64,000 nt of DNA from Microbacterium sp. CGR2 (GCF_003626735.1 NZ_RBHX01000001.1:806001-870000), one strand, 5' to 3'. Shown: positions 8,319 to 16,831, counted from the stretch's first letter. A program made the numbers and translations. The notes: generated by a model from the letters alone, not told the origin.

Positions 8319-9602
8319 TCACCCCGCGGGCGGGGCGACGCAGGTGATCGCGGAGTCGGTGATCGCCTGGTGGTACTGCTCGGCCGTGAACGGCAGGCCG
8401 AACTCGGGTGCGGTCTGCCCCGATGCCGCCGGGGCTTTCGACGCGATCGCCGCGAGCTCCCAGGAGAGGTTCCTCGCGAGGTTCGAGCCGGCCGTCGAGT
8501 CGTTCAGTGTGACCGCGACGGTGAAGCCGGTCGCGGGATCCGCGTAAGCGGCCGTGATATAGCCGGGGGTCCAGCCGTGCTGACCCACCATCGATCCCAC
8601 GAGGTAGCCGCCACCCGTGGCCTGGAACCACGATGCGGACTTCTTGCTCACCGGCAGCGGCGAACCGTAGCGGTCCGGCTCGTCCTGTGTGCGCAGCACC
8701 TGCGCGGCCTGAGCCTGCGCATAGCGGCCGAGGTCGGTGATGGTCGAGACCACTCCGGAGTCGGTGTAGCCGTTGCTCGACGACACCGTGGTGATGTCGC
8801 GGGGTGCCGCGCAGTTGAAGCCGCCTTCCGCGGTCGGCAGGTAATGCCCCTTCATCACCGGACCTGTCGAGGGCGGTGCAGCGACGGGGCTCGGCAACGA
8901 GGTGTCTTGCAACCCGAGGGGCTCGGCGACGTACTCCTGGATCAGTTCGGCAGCCGACATTCCGCTGGCGCGCTCCAGCGCGAGCCCGAGCAGAAGGTAG
9001 CCGGCGTCCGAATCACGGAAGGCGGTGTGAGGGGCGACCCGGTCGCGGCCCAGTCCGAAACTCGCCAACTCCAGCGGCGCCCAGACCCGCTCCGGCGTGT
9101 TGAACCACGCGCTCTTGGCGGTCGTTTCCGACGACGCGGCACCACTCGTTCCGTTGCAGAGATCGAGCAGAGTCACCTCTTGCATGTCGGCGACGCCCGA
9201 CACATACTCGGGAACCTTCGCGTCCAACTCGACGGTTCCTTCGTCAGCGAGCGCGTAGAGCACGTCGCACGTCATCAGCCGGGTCACATCCGCGATGCGG
9301 AAGGACATGTCGGTGCTCAGCTCATCTCCGCCGTCGCGCTCCTGCGTGCCGGTCGCGGCAACCCAGCTTCCGCTCCACGGCACCCACACGCCCACGATCG
9401 CGCCCGATGCGCCCGATGCCGCGATGGCGTTGTCGACCGCCCCCTGCATCGCCGTGACGGTGGCTTCCGGAAGCGCGGCATCGACCTGGGCGGGCGGCGT
9501 GTACGTGAACGACTCGTCAGCGGAGCATCCGGTCAGGACGAGGCCGAGCATGGCCGCACTGGCGGCTGCGGCGCGCCACCGGCGCGACGAGAGAAGCTGC
9601 AT
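8319..9602 (-). CDS. Beta-lactamase-fold lipoprotein lacking catalytic residues (pseudoenzyme)
   Basis: Secreted lipoprotein of 427 residues related to class C beta-lactamases and D-alanyl-D-alanine carboxypeptidases. A signal peptide with lipobox LVLTGC puts the lipidated cysteine at residue 26. The fold is clear from FRIADVTRLMTCDVLYALAD, LLDLCNGTSG and GYLLLGLALERASGMS. However, the nucleophile motif S-x-x-K reads D-V-T-R (residues 105-108) and the Y-S-N motif reads D-S-D (residues 197-199), so serine, lysine, tyrosine and asparagine are all replaced. I infer a non-catalytic cell-surface protein, perhaps peptidoglycan binding. A TAGACT -10 at 9633-9638 (minus strand) would give a leader of about 24 nt. 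Confidence 0.85.
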   Translation of the reverse strand: MQLLSSRRWRAAAASAAMLGLVLTGCSADESFTYTPPAQVDAALPEATVTAMQGAVDNAIAASGASGAIVGVWVPWSGSWVAATGTQERDGGDELSTDMSFRIADVTRLMTCDVLYALADEGTVELDAKVPEYVSGVADMQEVTLLDLCNGTSGAASSETTAKSAWFNTPERVWAPLELASFGLGRDRVAPHTAFRDSDAGYLLLGLALERASGMSAAELIQEYVAEPLGLQDTSLPSPVAAPPSTGPVMKGHYLPTAEGGFNCAAPRDITTVSSSNGYTDSGVVSTITDLGRYAQAQAAQVLRTQDEPDRYGSPLPVSKKSASWFQATGGGYLVGSMVGQHGWTPGYITAAYADPATGFTVAVTLNDSTAGSNLARNLSWELAAIASKAPAASGQTAPEFGLPFTAEQYHQAITDSAITCVAPPAG

Positions 9603-9682
9603 GGAAAGAACCCCCGGAAGACGTGTCTCCCGAGTCTAGAACGCGGATGCTGAAAGATGGCCCTCCCCGACACGACGCGCCT

Positions 9683-9688
9683 TAGTGT
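9683..9688 (+). promoter_or_regulatory. -10 element, leaderless promoter of DUF2470 gene
   Basis: TAGTGT followed by 6 nt and GTG at 9695. This spacing decides the start of the next gene in favour of 9695 rather than the GTG at 9689. Confidence 0.45.
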
Positions 9689-9694
9689 GTGCAT

Positions 9695-10009
9695 GTGCCG
9701 CATATCTTCGAAGCTCCCGTGGTCGCGGCGGTCCTGCGCCATATGAACGGGGACCACGCCGACGACAACGTCCTGATCGCCCGTGCCTTCGCGGCTCCCG
9801 ACGACGAAGAGGCGACGTCCGCGAGGATGATCGGCTTCGACGGCGATGGCGGGGTGTGGGAGGTCTCTCGGGCCGCTGAGGTCTTCGAGCTGCGCGTGCC
9901 GTGGCCGGGCGGCCCGATCGACGATCGCCCCGCTGTGAGACGCGAGGTCGTCGCGATCTACGACGCCGCTTGTGCGCGCCTGGGCGTCGACGCGCGACCC
10001 CAGGACTGA
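9695..10009 (+). CDS. DUF2470 domain protein
   Basis: Small 104-residue protein beginning with GTG. The pattern HMNGDHADDNVLIARAF near the N terminus and GFDGDGGVWEV in the middle match the DUF2470 domain, which is found alone or at the C terminus of HugZ-type heme-degrading proteins. Its immediate neighbour, 66 nt downstream on the same strand, is a heme oxygenase, so a role in heme or iron handling is a reasonable inference. The start is chosen by leaderless spacing from TAGTGT. Confidence 0.75.
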   Translation: MPHIFEAPVVAAVLRHMNGDHADDNVLIARAFAAPDDEEATSARMIGFDGDGGVWEVSRAAEVFELRVPWPGGPIDDRPAVRREVVAIYDAACARLGVDARPQD

Positions 10010-10046
10010 CTCATCTTCGGTCGGGTTCGCGCCACCCCCTTCCCCG

Positions 10047-10065
10047 CAAGGTTAGGTCACCCTTA
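10047..10065 (+). promoter_or_regulatory. DtxR/IdeR-like iron box at heme oxygenase promoter
   Basis: CAAGGTTAGGTCACCCTTA matches the 19-bp DtxR consensus TTAGGTTAGGCTAACCTAA at 13 positions, including the AGGTTAGG core. It overlaps TACACT (10064-10069), a -10 element exactly 6 nt before the heme oxygenase ATG. Iron-loaded DtxR/IdeR bound here would block the promoter. Confidence 0.62.
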
Positions 10066-10075
10066 CACTGAAGCC

Positions 10076-10723
10076 ATGCCCGCGATCCTCTCCTTCTCCT
10101 CGGCCCTGCGCGAGCGTTCCTCCGGATCGCACTCCCGCAGCGAGGGCGCCGGCTTCATGTCCGACCTCATGAAGGGCGACGGGTCTCGCGACGACTACAT
10201 CTCTCTCGTCGCGCAGCACTACTTCATCTACGAGGCCTTGGAGGGCGCCGGAGAGCGCATGCGGCAGGATCCCGTGGCATCCGTCTTCCTCAGCGACAAG
10301 CTCACGCGTCTCCCGGCGCTCGAAGCCGATCTCGAATTCCTCCTCGGGCCGGACTGGCGGCAGCGGATCGCACCGTTGCCCACGACGCAGCGCTACGTCG
10401 AGCGCATCCGTCAGGTCGGGGCGACGTGGCCTGGCGGCTTCGTCGCGCACCATTACACCCGGTACCTCGGCGATCTCTCCGGCGGCATCTTCATCGGGCG
10501 CGTGATGTCGCGGCGCTTCGGCTTCGAGACCAACGGCATCGGCTTCTACCTGTTCGACGACATCGCCGACCCGGCCGCGTTCAAAGACGTCTACCGGGAA
10601 CAGCTCGATCACGCCCCGTGGGACGACGACGAGCGCGAGCGCGTCATCGACGAGGTGCTTCTCGCCTACCGCTTCAACACCGAGCTCTTCGAAGACCTCG
10701 ACCGTGCCCGCGCTGCGGCCTGA
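10076..10723 (+). CDS. hmuO: Heme oxygenase (biliverdin-producing)
   Basis: Cytoplasmic enzyme of 215 residues that opens the heme ring to release iron, carbon monoxide and biliverdin. The conserved distal-helix signature is seen as HHYTRYLGDLSGGIFIG around residue 125, and the proximal histidine is probably in SGSHSRSEGAGFM near residue 20. Its length is that of corynebacterial HmuO. A DtxR-like box covers the promoter, giving iron-repressed expression, and the message appears leaderless. The DUF2470 gene precedes it; the heme source and the reductase are not in this window. Confidence 0.93.
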   Translation: MPAILSFSSALRERSSGSHSRSEGAGFMSDLMKGDGSRDDYISLVAQHYFIYEALEGAGERMRQDPVASVFLSDKLTRLPALEADLEFLLGPDWRQRIAPLPTTQRYVERIRQVGATWPGGFVAHHYTRYLGDLSGGIFIGRVMSRRFGFETNGIGFYLFDDIADPAAFKDVYREQLDHAPWDDDERERVIDEVLLAYRFNTELFEDLDRARAAA

Positions 10724-10737
10724 GCCGGACCGGCGCC

Positions 10738-12135
10738 TCAGGCCTTCGGCAACTCCGGAGTCGACGCCGCCAGCCACGCATCGCGCATGAACCGCCGCAC
10801 GTCCTCATCGACGCGGATGTCGCTCGGACGCAGCGGACGCGACAGGTACAGACCGTTCAGCGACGTCAGTCGGCTCAGCGCGACGTAGGTCTGGCCGGGA
10901 GCGAAGGCTCCGGAGCCGAGGTCGATGATCGCGCGTTCGTAGGTCTTCCCCTGGGACTTGTGGATCGTCACCGCCCAGGCAAGGCGCAGGGGGAACTGGG
11001 TGAACTCGGCCACGACGTCACGAGAGAGCTTCTTCGTGTTCTGGTCGTACGCGTACCGGAACCTCTCCCAGACGGCCGGCTCGACGTCGACCTCCTCCCC
11101 GTCGATGTCCACACGCACCGCCCCCCCGAGGATCCGGGTCACCGTGCCGATCGTTCCGTTCACCCACCGCGGCGGCTCACCTGACATCGCCGTGTCGTTG
11201 CGGAGGAACATGACCTGCGCTCCGACCTTCAATTTCAACTCCGACTCCGCCGGCAGCGAGGCCTCGCCCCGGCCGAAGTCCCCACTGACCTCGGCCCGTG
11301 CGGTCTGCTCCTTGCCGGGCAGCGCCTGAAGGTGCCGGCTGTTGATCCCGTTCACGATGTCGTTGCGCGTCGCGAGCGTGATCATGGGCACTTCACCCGG
11401 TTCGGGCTCCGGAGGCGTGCGCGCACCCTGCGCGTTCAGCACCCCCGCGATCTCTGCCGTGACCCGGCCGTACCGGACGGCATTGAGCATCGCCTTGAAG
11501 CCGTCGTCGGACTGCCGGTGGATCTGCACCAGCTCCCGCACATGCAACTCGGCCCTGGTGTCGACGTCGAACAGCCCCTCGTTCGGAGCCCCCGATCCCG
11601 CGCCTCCCGAGCCGCCCGCCCAGACCTTCGCGTCGAAGAACCAGAACGACCGATAGTGGTCCTGCACATAGCGTGCCTCATCGCCGCGCGGTGGCACGGG
11701 TGCCAACTGGTACGGGTCGCCGAACATCACGACCTGGACACCTCCGAACGGCTCGCCACGCCGACCTCGCGCCTGCCGCAGCGACCGGTCCATGGCATCC
11801 ATCAGGTCGGCGTTGACCATGGAGATCTCGTCGATCACGAGAGTCTCGATGGCGTTGAGGATCCGGCGCGTCGCATCGTTCTGATCGATGTCGGCGTCGC
11901 CGATGAGGCCGATCGGTAACCGGAACAGCGAATGGATCGTCTGCCCCTCGACGTTCAGGGCCGCCACCCCGGTCGGAGCGCAGATCGCGATCTGCTTCTT
12001 CGTGTGCCAGGCGAAATGCTGCAGGAGTGTCGACTTGCCGGTCCCCGCACGACCGGTGATGAACACGTGCTCGCGAGTGTCCTCGATGAGCCGGAACAGC
12101 TCATCCTGCTCTTCGGACAGGGCGGGAAGGGACAC
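10738..12135 (-). CDS. PIF1-like superfamily I DNA helicase / AAA ATPase
   Basis: ATP-dependent helicase-like protein of about 465 residues. Motifs in order: Walker A FITGRAGTGKSTLLQHF near the N terminus, APTGVAALNVEGQTIHSLF (motif Ia), LVIDEISMVNADLMDAMD (Walker B), VVMFGDPYQLAPV (motif III), and near the C terminus LAWAVTIHKSQGKTYERAIID plus YVALSRLTSLNGLYL (motifs V-VI of the RecD/PIF1 group). Such proteins unwind DNA at stalled forks or G-quadruplexes, though the bacterial role is little known. GTG starts at 12135, 12144 and 12174 are all in frame; a -10-like TAGCAT at 12177-12182 argues against the longest. Convergent with hmuO. Confidence 0.88.
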   Translation of the reverse strand: MSLPALSEEQDELFRLIEDTREHVFITGRAGTGKSTLLQHFAWHTKKQIAICAPTGVAALNVEGQTIHSLFRLPIGLIGDADIDQNDATRRILNAIETLVIDEISMVNADLMDAMDRSLRQARGRRGEPFGGVQVVMFGDPYQLAPVPPRGDEARYVQDHYRSFWFFDAKVWAGGSGGAGSGAPNEGLFDVDTRAELHVRELVQIHRQSDDGFKAMLNAVRYGRVTAEIAGVLNAQGARTPPEPEPGEVPMITLATRNDIVNGINSRHLQALPGKEQTARAEVSGDFGRGEASLPAESELKLKVGAQVMFLRNDTAMSGEPPRWVNGTIGTVTRILGGAVRVDIDGEEVDVEPAVWERFRYAYDQNTKKLSRDVVAEFTQFPLRLAWAVTIHKSQGKTYERAIIDLGSGAFAPGQTYVALSRLTSLNGLYLSRPLRPSDIRVDEDVRRFMRDAWLAASTPELPKA

Positions 12136-12238
12136 GTTTCTCACAGGGGCAGCGGACGGACACGGGCAGCCCACCCATGCTATGTCTTGCCGTCCGCCGA
12201 CAGCAGCCGACGCTCGGCGTCATCCCAGGACGCAGACC

Positions 12239-12244
12239 TAGACT
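12239..12244 (+). promoter_or_regulatory. -10 element, leaderless promoter
   Basis: TAGACT followed by 6 nt (GGCGCC) and the ATG at 12251. Confidence 0.5.
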
Positions 12245-12250
12245 GGCGCC

Positions 12251-13321
12251 ATGCAGCAGGTCGAGACGAAGGCGCCCCGCCGCGCCCGTCTTGCTGCGGA
12301 TCTGGCCATCCTCATCGTCGTCGGCCTGATGCTCATCGCGGCGCTCGGCGCCGGCGGAGCCACGCTCTACCAGCAGTTCTACGGCCCCTCCGCCTTCGTG
12401 TCCCGCTACCTCGACCTCCTCGCCGCGGGCCGCGCGGCAGACGCGTTGCGCGTGCCAGGCGTCAGCGTCGACCACGAGATCCTCGAAGCGGCAGGCATCG
12501 ACCCTGCAGCTTCCGAAGCTATGCTGCGCCACGCCGCTCTGGCCCCGCTCACGAACGTCGAGATCGAGTCCGAGGAGCCCGCCGACGGGAAGACCGCCGT
12601 CACGGTCACCTACCGGGCCAGCGGCCACGCGGGAACCACCACCTTCCTCATCGAGCAGGACGGGTGGGCGGGCATCACCCCCAACTGGCGCTTCACGACC
12701 AGTCCGCTGGCCGTGATCGAGCTCACCGTGCGGGGTGCGGATCGTTTCGCGGTCAACGGGTTCGAAGTCGACCGGCGACAGGTCTCGGCGGCAGGGGCGG
12801 ATGCCGAAGCGCTCGATCCCCTGTCGCTGCTGGTCTTCACGCCCGGACTGTATTCGATCACCGTCGACACGCCGATCTCGCAGTCGTCGGGCAACGGCAT
12901 CCTGGCCGACGCTCCGCTCGCGATCACGCCCCTGGATGTGCAGACCACGCCGACCGAGGATTTCGTCGGCGTCGTGCAGCAGCGGGTCGAGGAATTCCTC
13001 ACCCAGTGCACGGAACAGGAAGTGCTGCAGCCGACGAACTGCCCCTTCGGCCTCGAGGTGGTGAACCGGATCACGTCACCGCCGAAGTGGTCGATCGCGT
13101 CGCAACCTCAGGTCACCGTCGCCCCTGACGGCGGCCAGTGGCAGATCCCACCCACGGATGGCGTGGCTCACGTCGAGGTCGAGATCCAGTCGTTGTTCGA
13201 CGGTTCCATCGATCACGTGTCGGAGGATGTGCCGTTCCAGGTCAACGGCACCATCGCGATACTGCCGGACGGATCTGCATCGATCCGCGTGGGCTCCCCC
13301 AAGGACCCGACCGACGACTGA
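12251..13321 (+). CDS. Membrane-anchored extracytoplasmic protein of unknown function
   Basis: Protein of 356 residues with a single N-terminal membrane helix (LAILIVVGLMLIAALGAGGA, residues about 18-37) and a large extracytoplasmic part. The outside portion is rich in beta-strand-like stretches, contains two cysteines about ten residues apart (QCTEQEVLQPTNC) that could form a disulfide, and has an N-terminal segment (FVSRYLDLLAAGRAADAL) like the NTF2/DUF4878 type found in many actinobacterial surface proteins. I do not recognise a named family. It is divergent from the helicase gene and convergent with the copD-ctaG fusion. Confidence 0.72.
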   Translation: MQQVETKAPRRARLAADLAILIVVGLMLIAALGAGGATLYQQFYGPSAFVSRYLDLLAAGRAADALRVPGVSVDHEILEAAGIDPAASEAMLRHAALAPLTNVEIESEEPADGKTAVTVTYRASGHAGTTTFLIEQDGWAGITPNWRFTTSPLAVIELTVRGADRFAVNGFEVDRRQVSAAGADAEALDPLSLLVFTPGLYSITVDTPISQSSGNGILADAPLAITPLDVQTTPTEDFVGVVQQRVEEFLTQCTEQEVLQPTNCPFGLEVVNRITSPPKWSIASQPQVTVAPDGGQWQIPPTDGVAHVEVEIQSLFDGSIDHVSEDVPFQVNGTIAILPDGSASIRVGSPKDPTDD

Positions 13322-13330
13322 CGCGGGTCG

Positions 13331-15343
13331 CTAACGGCTCTCGTGCACCTCGTGGCGGCGGTCGCGCTCGGCGAGAGCGGCGAGCCGCGCGTTGTACTCC
13401 TCGAGTTCGGCGTCACCGGTGCGGTCGGCGTGCCGGTCACCGCGGCGCTGCAGCTTCGTGTCGCTGCGGCTCCACTGGATCGCCACAGTGATCGCAAGGA
13501 CGAGGGTGGGGATCTCGCCGATCGACCAGGCGATGCCACCGCCGACATACTGATCGTCGAGCGGGCTGACACCCCAGTCGCGGCCCATCGCCCCGAACCA
13601 GTCGGCGACCATCAGCCCCTCCTGCATCATGATCGCGATGCCGAAGAACGCGTGCATGGCCATGACGGCGATGAGCGTGATGAGACGTCCGGGGTACGGC
13701 AGCCGGTACGGCACCGAGTCGGCGCCGATCAGACTCATCACGAACAGATAGCCCGAGAGCAGGAAGTGGATCACCATCCACTCATGGCCGAGATGCTCGT
13801 ACATCGACCAGCGCACGAGGTCCGTGAAGTAGAAGGCCCACAGCGACAGGATGAAGTTGGCTGCCGCGAAGAACGGATGCGTCACGACCCGGGCGACCGG
13901 CGAGTGCACAGCCCACATGATCCATTCGCGACCGCCCCGGGTGCCGTCATCGCGCTTGTGGATGGCCCGGAGGGCGAGAGTGATCGGCGCACCGGTGACG
14001 AGCAGCAGCGGAATCGCCATCGACAGCATCATGTGCCCGAGCATGTGCACGCTGAACAGGTACTCCTGATAGGCGTTGATCGGTCCGCCGGTGACCCAGA
14101 CGAGCATCAGCATCCCCAATACCCAGAACACGGTGCGGTGGATCGGCCAACGGTCGCCCCGGCGCTGCAGGCGGAAGACGCCGGCGAGGTAGAAGAACAG
14201 ACCCAATCCTGCGGCGACGAGCCAGAGCACATCGATGTTCCACGCGGTGAACCAGCGCTCGAAGGTCAGTTCCGGCGGCAGGGTCGTTCCGGTGAGGATC
14301 TCGGCCGGGGTCTGTGCGAACGCGGCGGTCTCTCCTGTGGGCGGGGGTGTGCGGGCGAGGGCGGCGGCCGCTCCGGAGGCCAGCCCCATCAGGGCGACTT
14401 CGCACAGCACGAGCAGCCAGAACCACCGGGCGGCCCTGTCGCCCTCGAGTCGGGAGATGAGTCGGGTGCGATACCAGGCGCCCAACAGCCCCATCGCGAC
14501 GAGCAGCGCGACCTTCGCCAGCACGATCGCCCCGTACGGGGTGGTCCACAACGCAGCCCAATCGCCGACCGCCACCACCGACCGGGTGACCCCTGAGACC
14601 GCCACGACAGCGAAGGCAACGATCGCGAGCGACGAATACCGCGCGACCAACCGGGGCGTGTCCGCCCCCTCGCGACCGCGCAGGAGCACGAGGAGGATGA
14701 GTCCGCCGAGCCAGACCGCCGCGGCGATCATGTGCAGCAGGATCGAGTTCACGGCGACGTTGTGTCCCGCCAGGTCGCCGGCGTGCCCCTGAGTGGCCAG
14801 AGGAAGGAACGAGGCTGCGGCCAGGATCGCTGTGACAAGGGTCGGCGTCCACGTGCGCCAGGCGAAGGCGAGCACCGTGATCAGGGCGCCGAAGATGGTG
14901 GTGATGAGCCAGGACTGCCCGAGCGGGAGTTCGAGCAGGAACCGTCCCAGCTGCGTTCCGAACTCGCGCTCGATGCTGAGCCGCGGATTGAACGCGGCCA
15001 TGAAGGCGAGGAAACCGGCGAGCCCCGACGCGACCGTGAACACGGCGGCGCCTATGGAGGCGATGTTCAGCGCCGTGTCGAAGATCCGCTCCCCGGCACG
15101 CAGGGCGAACAGCGCAAGCACCAGCGAACCGAGCATCACGGCACCGGCGAGGTTCATGACCACCCTGGCGATCGGCGTACCCCAGAGGACGAAGGGCCCA
15201 GGGTCCTGCAGAAGGGGCGGTTCCGCTCCTCCGCCGACCATGAGGGCCACGATCGTGCCGAAGAGGGCGGCGACCATGAGTATCGTCACACCGGCGAGAC
15301 GATACGCCGAAGCCCGGCTGGTCGTTTCGGCACGGAGGGTCAC
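13331..15343 (-). CDS. CopD-CtaG fusion: copper resistance D / cytochrome c oxidase assembly protein
   Basis: Polytopic membrane protein of 670 residues. The N-terminal half (to about residue 330) is a CopD-type domain with transmembrane histidines in HAGDLAGHNVAVNSILLHMIAAAVWLGG; the C-terminal half is a CtaG (caa3-type) domain with YLFSVHMLGHMMLSMAIPLLL and MYEHLGHEWMVIHFLLSGYLF, both His-rich and predicted copper ligands. The fusion is common in Actinobacteria and is thought to deliver copper to cytochrome oxidase or give copper tolerance. TAGGCT lies exactly 6 nt before GTG at 15343, indicating a leaderless start. It faces the HU gene with a strong hairpin upstream. Confidence 0.9.
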   Translation of the reverse strand: MTLRAETTSRASAYRLAGVTILMVAALFGTIVALMVGGGAEPPLLQDPGPFVLWGTPIARVVMNLAGAVMLGSLVLALFALRAGERIFDTALNIASIGAAVFTVASGLAGFLAFMAAFNPRLSIEREFGTQLGRFLLELPLGQSWLITTIFGALITVLAFAWRTWTPTLVTAILAAASFLPLATQGHAGDLAGHNVAVNSILLHMIAAAVWLGGLILLVLLRGREGADTPRLVARYSSLAIVAFAVVAVSGVTRSVVAVGDWAALWTTPYGAIVLAKVALLVAMGLLGAWYRTRLISRLEGDRAARWFWLLVLCEVALMGLASGAAAALARTPPPTGETAAFAQTPAEILTGTTLPPELTFERWFTAWNIDVLWLVAAGLGLFFYLAGVFRLQRRGDRWPIHRTVFWVLGMLMLVWVTGGPINAYQEYLFSVHMLGHMMLSMAIPLLLVTGAPITLALRAIHKRDDGTRGGREWIMWAVHSPVARVVTHPFFAAANFILSLWAFYFTDLVRWSMYEHLGHEWMVIHFLLSGYLFVMSLIGADSVPYRLPYPGRLITLIAVMAMHAFFGIAIMMQEGLMVADWFGAMGRDWGVSPLDDQYVGGGIAWSIGEIPTLVLAITVAIQWSRSDTKLQRRGDRHADRTGDAELEEYNARLAALAERDRRHEVHESR

Positions 15344-15349
15344 CCCTCA

Positions 15350-15355
15350 AGCCTA
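15350..15355 (-). promoter_or_regulatory. -10 element, leaderless promoter of copD-ctaG
   Basis: TAGGCT on the minus strand, 6 nt before GTG at 15343. Confidence 0.5.
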
Positions 15356-15382
15356 AGCCGCGCCGAAGGACTGCGCCCACGC

Positions 15383-15416
15383 AGAAGGCCGCCACCCCGA
15401 GGGGCGGCGGCCTTCT
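15383..15416 (-). terminator. Strong hairpin terminator of hup
   Basis: Perfect inverted repeat with arms AGAAGGCCGCC and GGCGGCCTTCT around a 12-nt centre that itself can pair (CCCC/GGGG). It begins 16 nt after the HU stop codon. There is no T-run, as usual in this GC-rich group. Confidence 0.75.
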
Positions 15417-15432
15417 GGAGGTGCGGTCCGAA

Positions 15433-15720
15433 TTACTTGACGGCAGCCTTGAGCTTGGAGCCAGCGGTCACCTTGACGCGCTTGCCGGCCGGGATCTTGA
15501 TCTCGGCGCCGGTCTGCGGGTTGCGGCCCGTGCGGGCAGCGGTGTCGACCTGCTCGAACGAGATCCAGCCCGGGATCGAGACCTTGCTGCCCTTGGCAAC
15601 AGCATCGGAGACCGAGGAGAAGAGCGAGTCGAGGACACCGGAGACGGTGGCCTGGCTCTGGCCCGTGGCGCTTGCGATGCTCGCGACGAGCTCGGTCTTG
15701 GTGATGGACTTGTCAGCCAT
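15433..15720 (-). CDS. hup: HU-family nucleoid protein
   Basis: Histone-like DNA-binding protein of 95 residues. MADKSITKTELVASIASATG and the beta-arm signature GWISFEQVDTAARTGRNPQTG followed by IPAGKRVKVTAGSKLK identify the HU/IHF fold; the arm proline (RNPQTG) that intercalates in DNA is present. This is the short form, without the long lysine-alanine tail of mycobacterial HupB. GGAGG lies 7 nt before the ATG, consistent with strong expression, and a hairpin terminator follows directly. The roughly 290-bp stretch upstream holds its promoter and the rpsN terminator but no gene. Confidence 0.96.
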   Translation of the reverse strand: MADKSITKTELVASIASATGQSQATVSGVLDSLFSSVSDAVAKGSKVSIPGWISFEQVDTAARTGRNPQTGAEIKIPAGKRVKVTAGSKLKAAVK

Positions 15721-15958
15721 GTCATCCTCCAGCGACGAGATCCCGTCGCATCGTTGTGGGTGTCGGAGCGGATGCTCCTGGTCTAGTGACCGCCTCGAAT
15801 GTATCAACGCCAGCCGACATTTCCGCGTCATTTCGCGGGTTTTGGGCATATCCGGGGCGTGTCGGGCCACATTTGTCACTCCAGCCACAGGTTTCGGACC
15901 GTTCCGGCGTCTCACGCCGTCGCTTCGGAGGGGATCTGCGCACGGCGGCGCGGGGACG

Positions 15959-15996
15959 CGAAAGGGGCGAGGATCCGAAGATCCTCGCCCCTTTCG
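15959..15996 (-). terminator. Terminator of the rpmB-rpmG-rpsN operon
   Basis: A 17-bp perfect stem (arms CGAAAGGGGCGAGGATC and GATCCTCGCCCCTTTCG) closed by a CGAA tetraloop, 12 nt beyond the rpsN stop codon. Confidence 0.85.
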
Positions 15997-16007
15997 TCTG
16001 CCGGTGA

Positions 16008-16313
16008 TTACCAGCTGGACTTGGTCACGCCGGGCAGCTCGCCACGGTGTGCCATGTCACGGAAGCGGACGCGCGAGACGCCGAACTTCGTGAGGACACC
16101 GCGGGGGCGGCCGTCGATGACGTCGCGCGAACGCACGCGAGCCGGCGACGCGTTGCGCGGCAGCTTCTGCAGGCCGACGCGTGCGGCCTCACGGGCCTCG
16201 TCGGTGGCGTTCGGGTCGACCAGGGTCTTCTTCAGCTCGGCGCGACGCTCGGCGTAACGCTCGACGATGACCTTGCGCTGCTCGTTGCGAGCGATCTTGC
16301 TCTTCTTCGCCAT
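16008..16313 (-). CDS. rpsN: 30S ribosomal protein S14 (zinc-independent form)
   Basis: Small-subunit ribosomal protein of 101 residues. It ends with [24 protein letters not shown], the conserved S14 C terminus. The length and the absence of any CxxC pair show the long, zinc-free (C-minus) form rather than the 61-residue zinc-ribbon S14. It is the last gene of rpmB-rpmG-rpsN, starting 2 nt after the rpmG stop codon. In mycobacteria and Streptomyces such C-minus sets are Zur-repressed spares; no Zur box was seen here, so this may be the main copy. Confidence 0.97.
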   Translation of the reverse strand: MAKKSKIARNEQRKVIVERYAERRAELKKTLVDPNATDEAREAARVGLQKLPRNASPARVRSRDVIDGRPRGVLTKFGVSRVRFRDMAHRGELPGVTKSSW

Positions 16314-16315
16314 GA

Positions 16316-16486
16316 TTAACGCTCCTCGCGGAATTCGACGTGCTTGCGAACAACCGGGTCATACTTCTTCAGCACGAGGCGGTCAGGGGTGTTGCGGCGG
16401 TTCTTCTTGGTCACGTACGTGTAACCCGTACCCGCCGTCGAACGCAGCTTGATGATCGGACGTACGTCCTGAGCCTTCTTGGCCAT
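16316..16486 (-). CDS. rpmG: 50S ribosomal protein L33 (zinc-independent form)
   Basis: Large-subunit ribosomal protein of 56 residues: [19 protein letters not shown] at the N terminus and [20 protein letters not shown] towards the C terminus. It has no cysteine, so it is the C-minus type. Its ATG overlaps the rpmB stop codon (TAATG), and rpsN starts 2 nt downstream, giving a tightly coupled three-gene unit. Confidence 0.96.
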   Translation of the reverse strand: MAKKAQDVRPIIKLRSTAGTGYTYVTKKNRRNTPDRLVLKKYDPVVRKHVEFREER

Positions 16487-16722
16487 TAGAGCTTCACACC
16501 CTTCGCCTGGAGGTCCTTGACGACGTTCTCGATGCCGCGGACGTCGATCACCTTGATGCCCTTGGCGGACACGTTGAGCGTGATCTTACGACCCAGCGAC
16601 TGAACGAAATAGGTCTTCTTCTGCACGTTCGGGTCGAAGCGGCGCTTCGTCCGGCGGTGCGAGTGCGAGACGTTGTGACCGAAACCGGGAACAGCTCCGG
16701 TCACCTGGCACACTGCTGCCAT
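16486..16722 (-). CDS. rpmB: 50S ribosomal protein L28
   Basis: Large-subunit ribosomal protein of 78 residues. [29 protein letters not shown] is the standard L28 opening (N-terminal methionine to the basic block), and it has a single cysteine, so no zinc ribbon. AAGGAG lies 5 nt before the ATG at 16722; longer in-frame extensions upstream lack support. First gene of the rpmB-rpmG-rpsN operon. Confidence 0.96.
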   Translation of the reverse strand: MAAVCQVTGAVPGFGHNVSHSHRRTKRRFDPNVQKKTYFVQSLGRKITLNVSAKGIKVIDVRGIENVVKDLQAKGVKL

Positions 16723-16743
16723 GATGGTGACTCCTTCTATACC

Positions 16744-16763
16744 GTGAGGCCGGACGGCCTCAC
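16744..16763 (-). other. 5'-leader hairpin of the rpmB operon, proximal
   Basis: Arms GTGAGGCC and GGCCTCAC with a GGAC loop, 22 nt before the rpmB ATG. Could be a leader structure for ribosomal-protein feedback; this is inference. Confidence 0.45.
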
Positions 16764-16831
16764 CCAAGATCCCTTGTCTGCACGCGACCCCACCCGCCGA
16801 TCGCTCGGCCGCAGAAGGGGAAGCATGCGAA

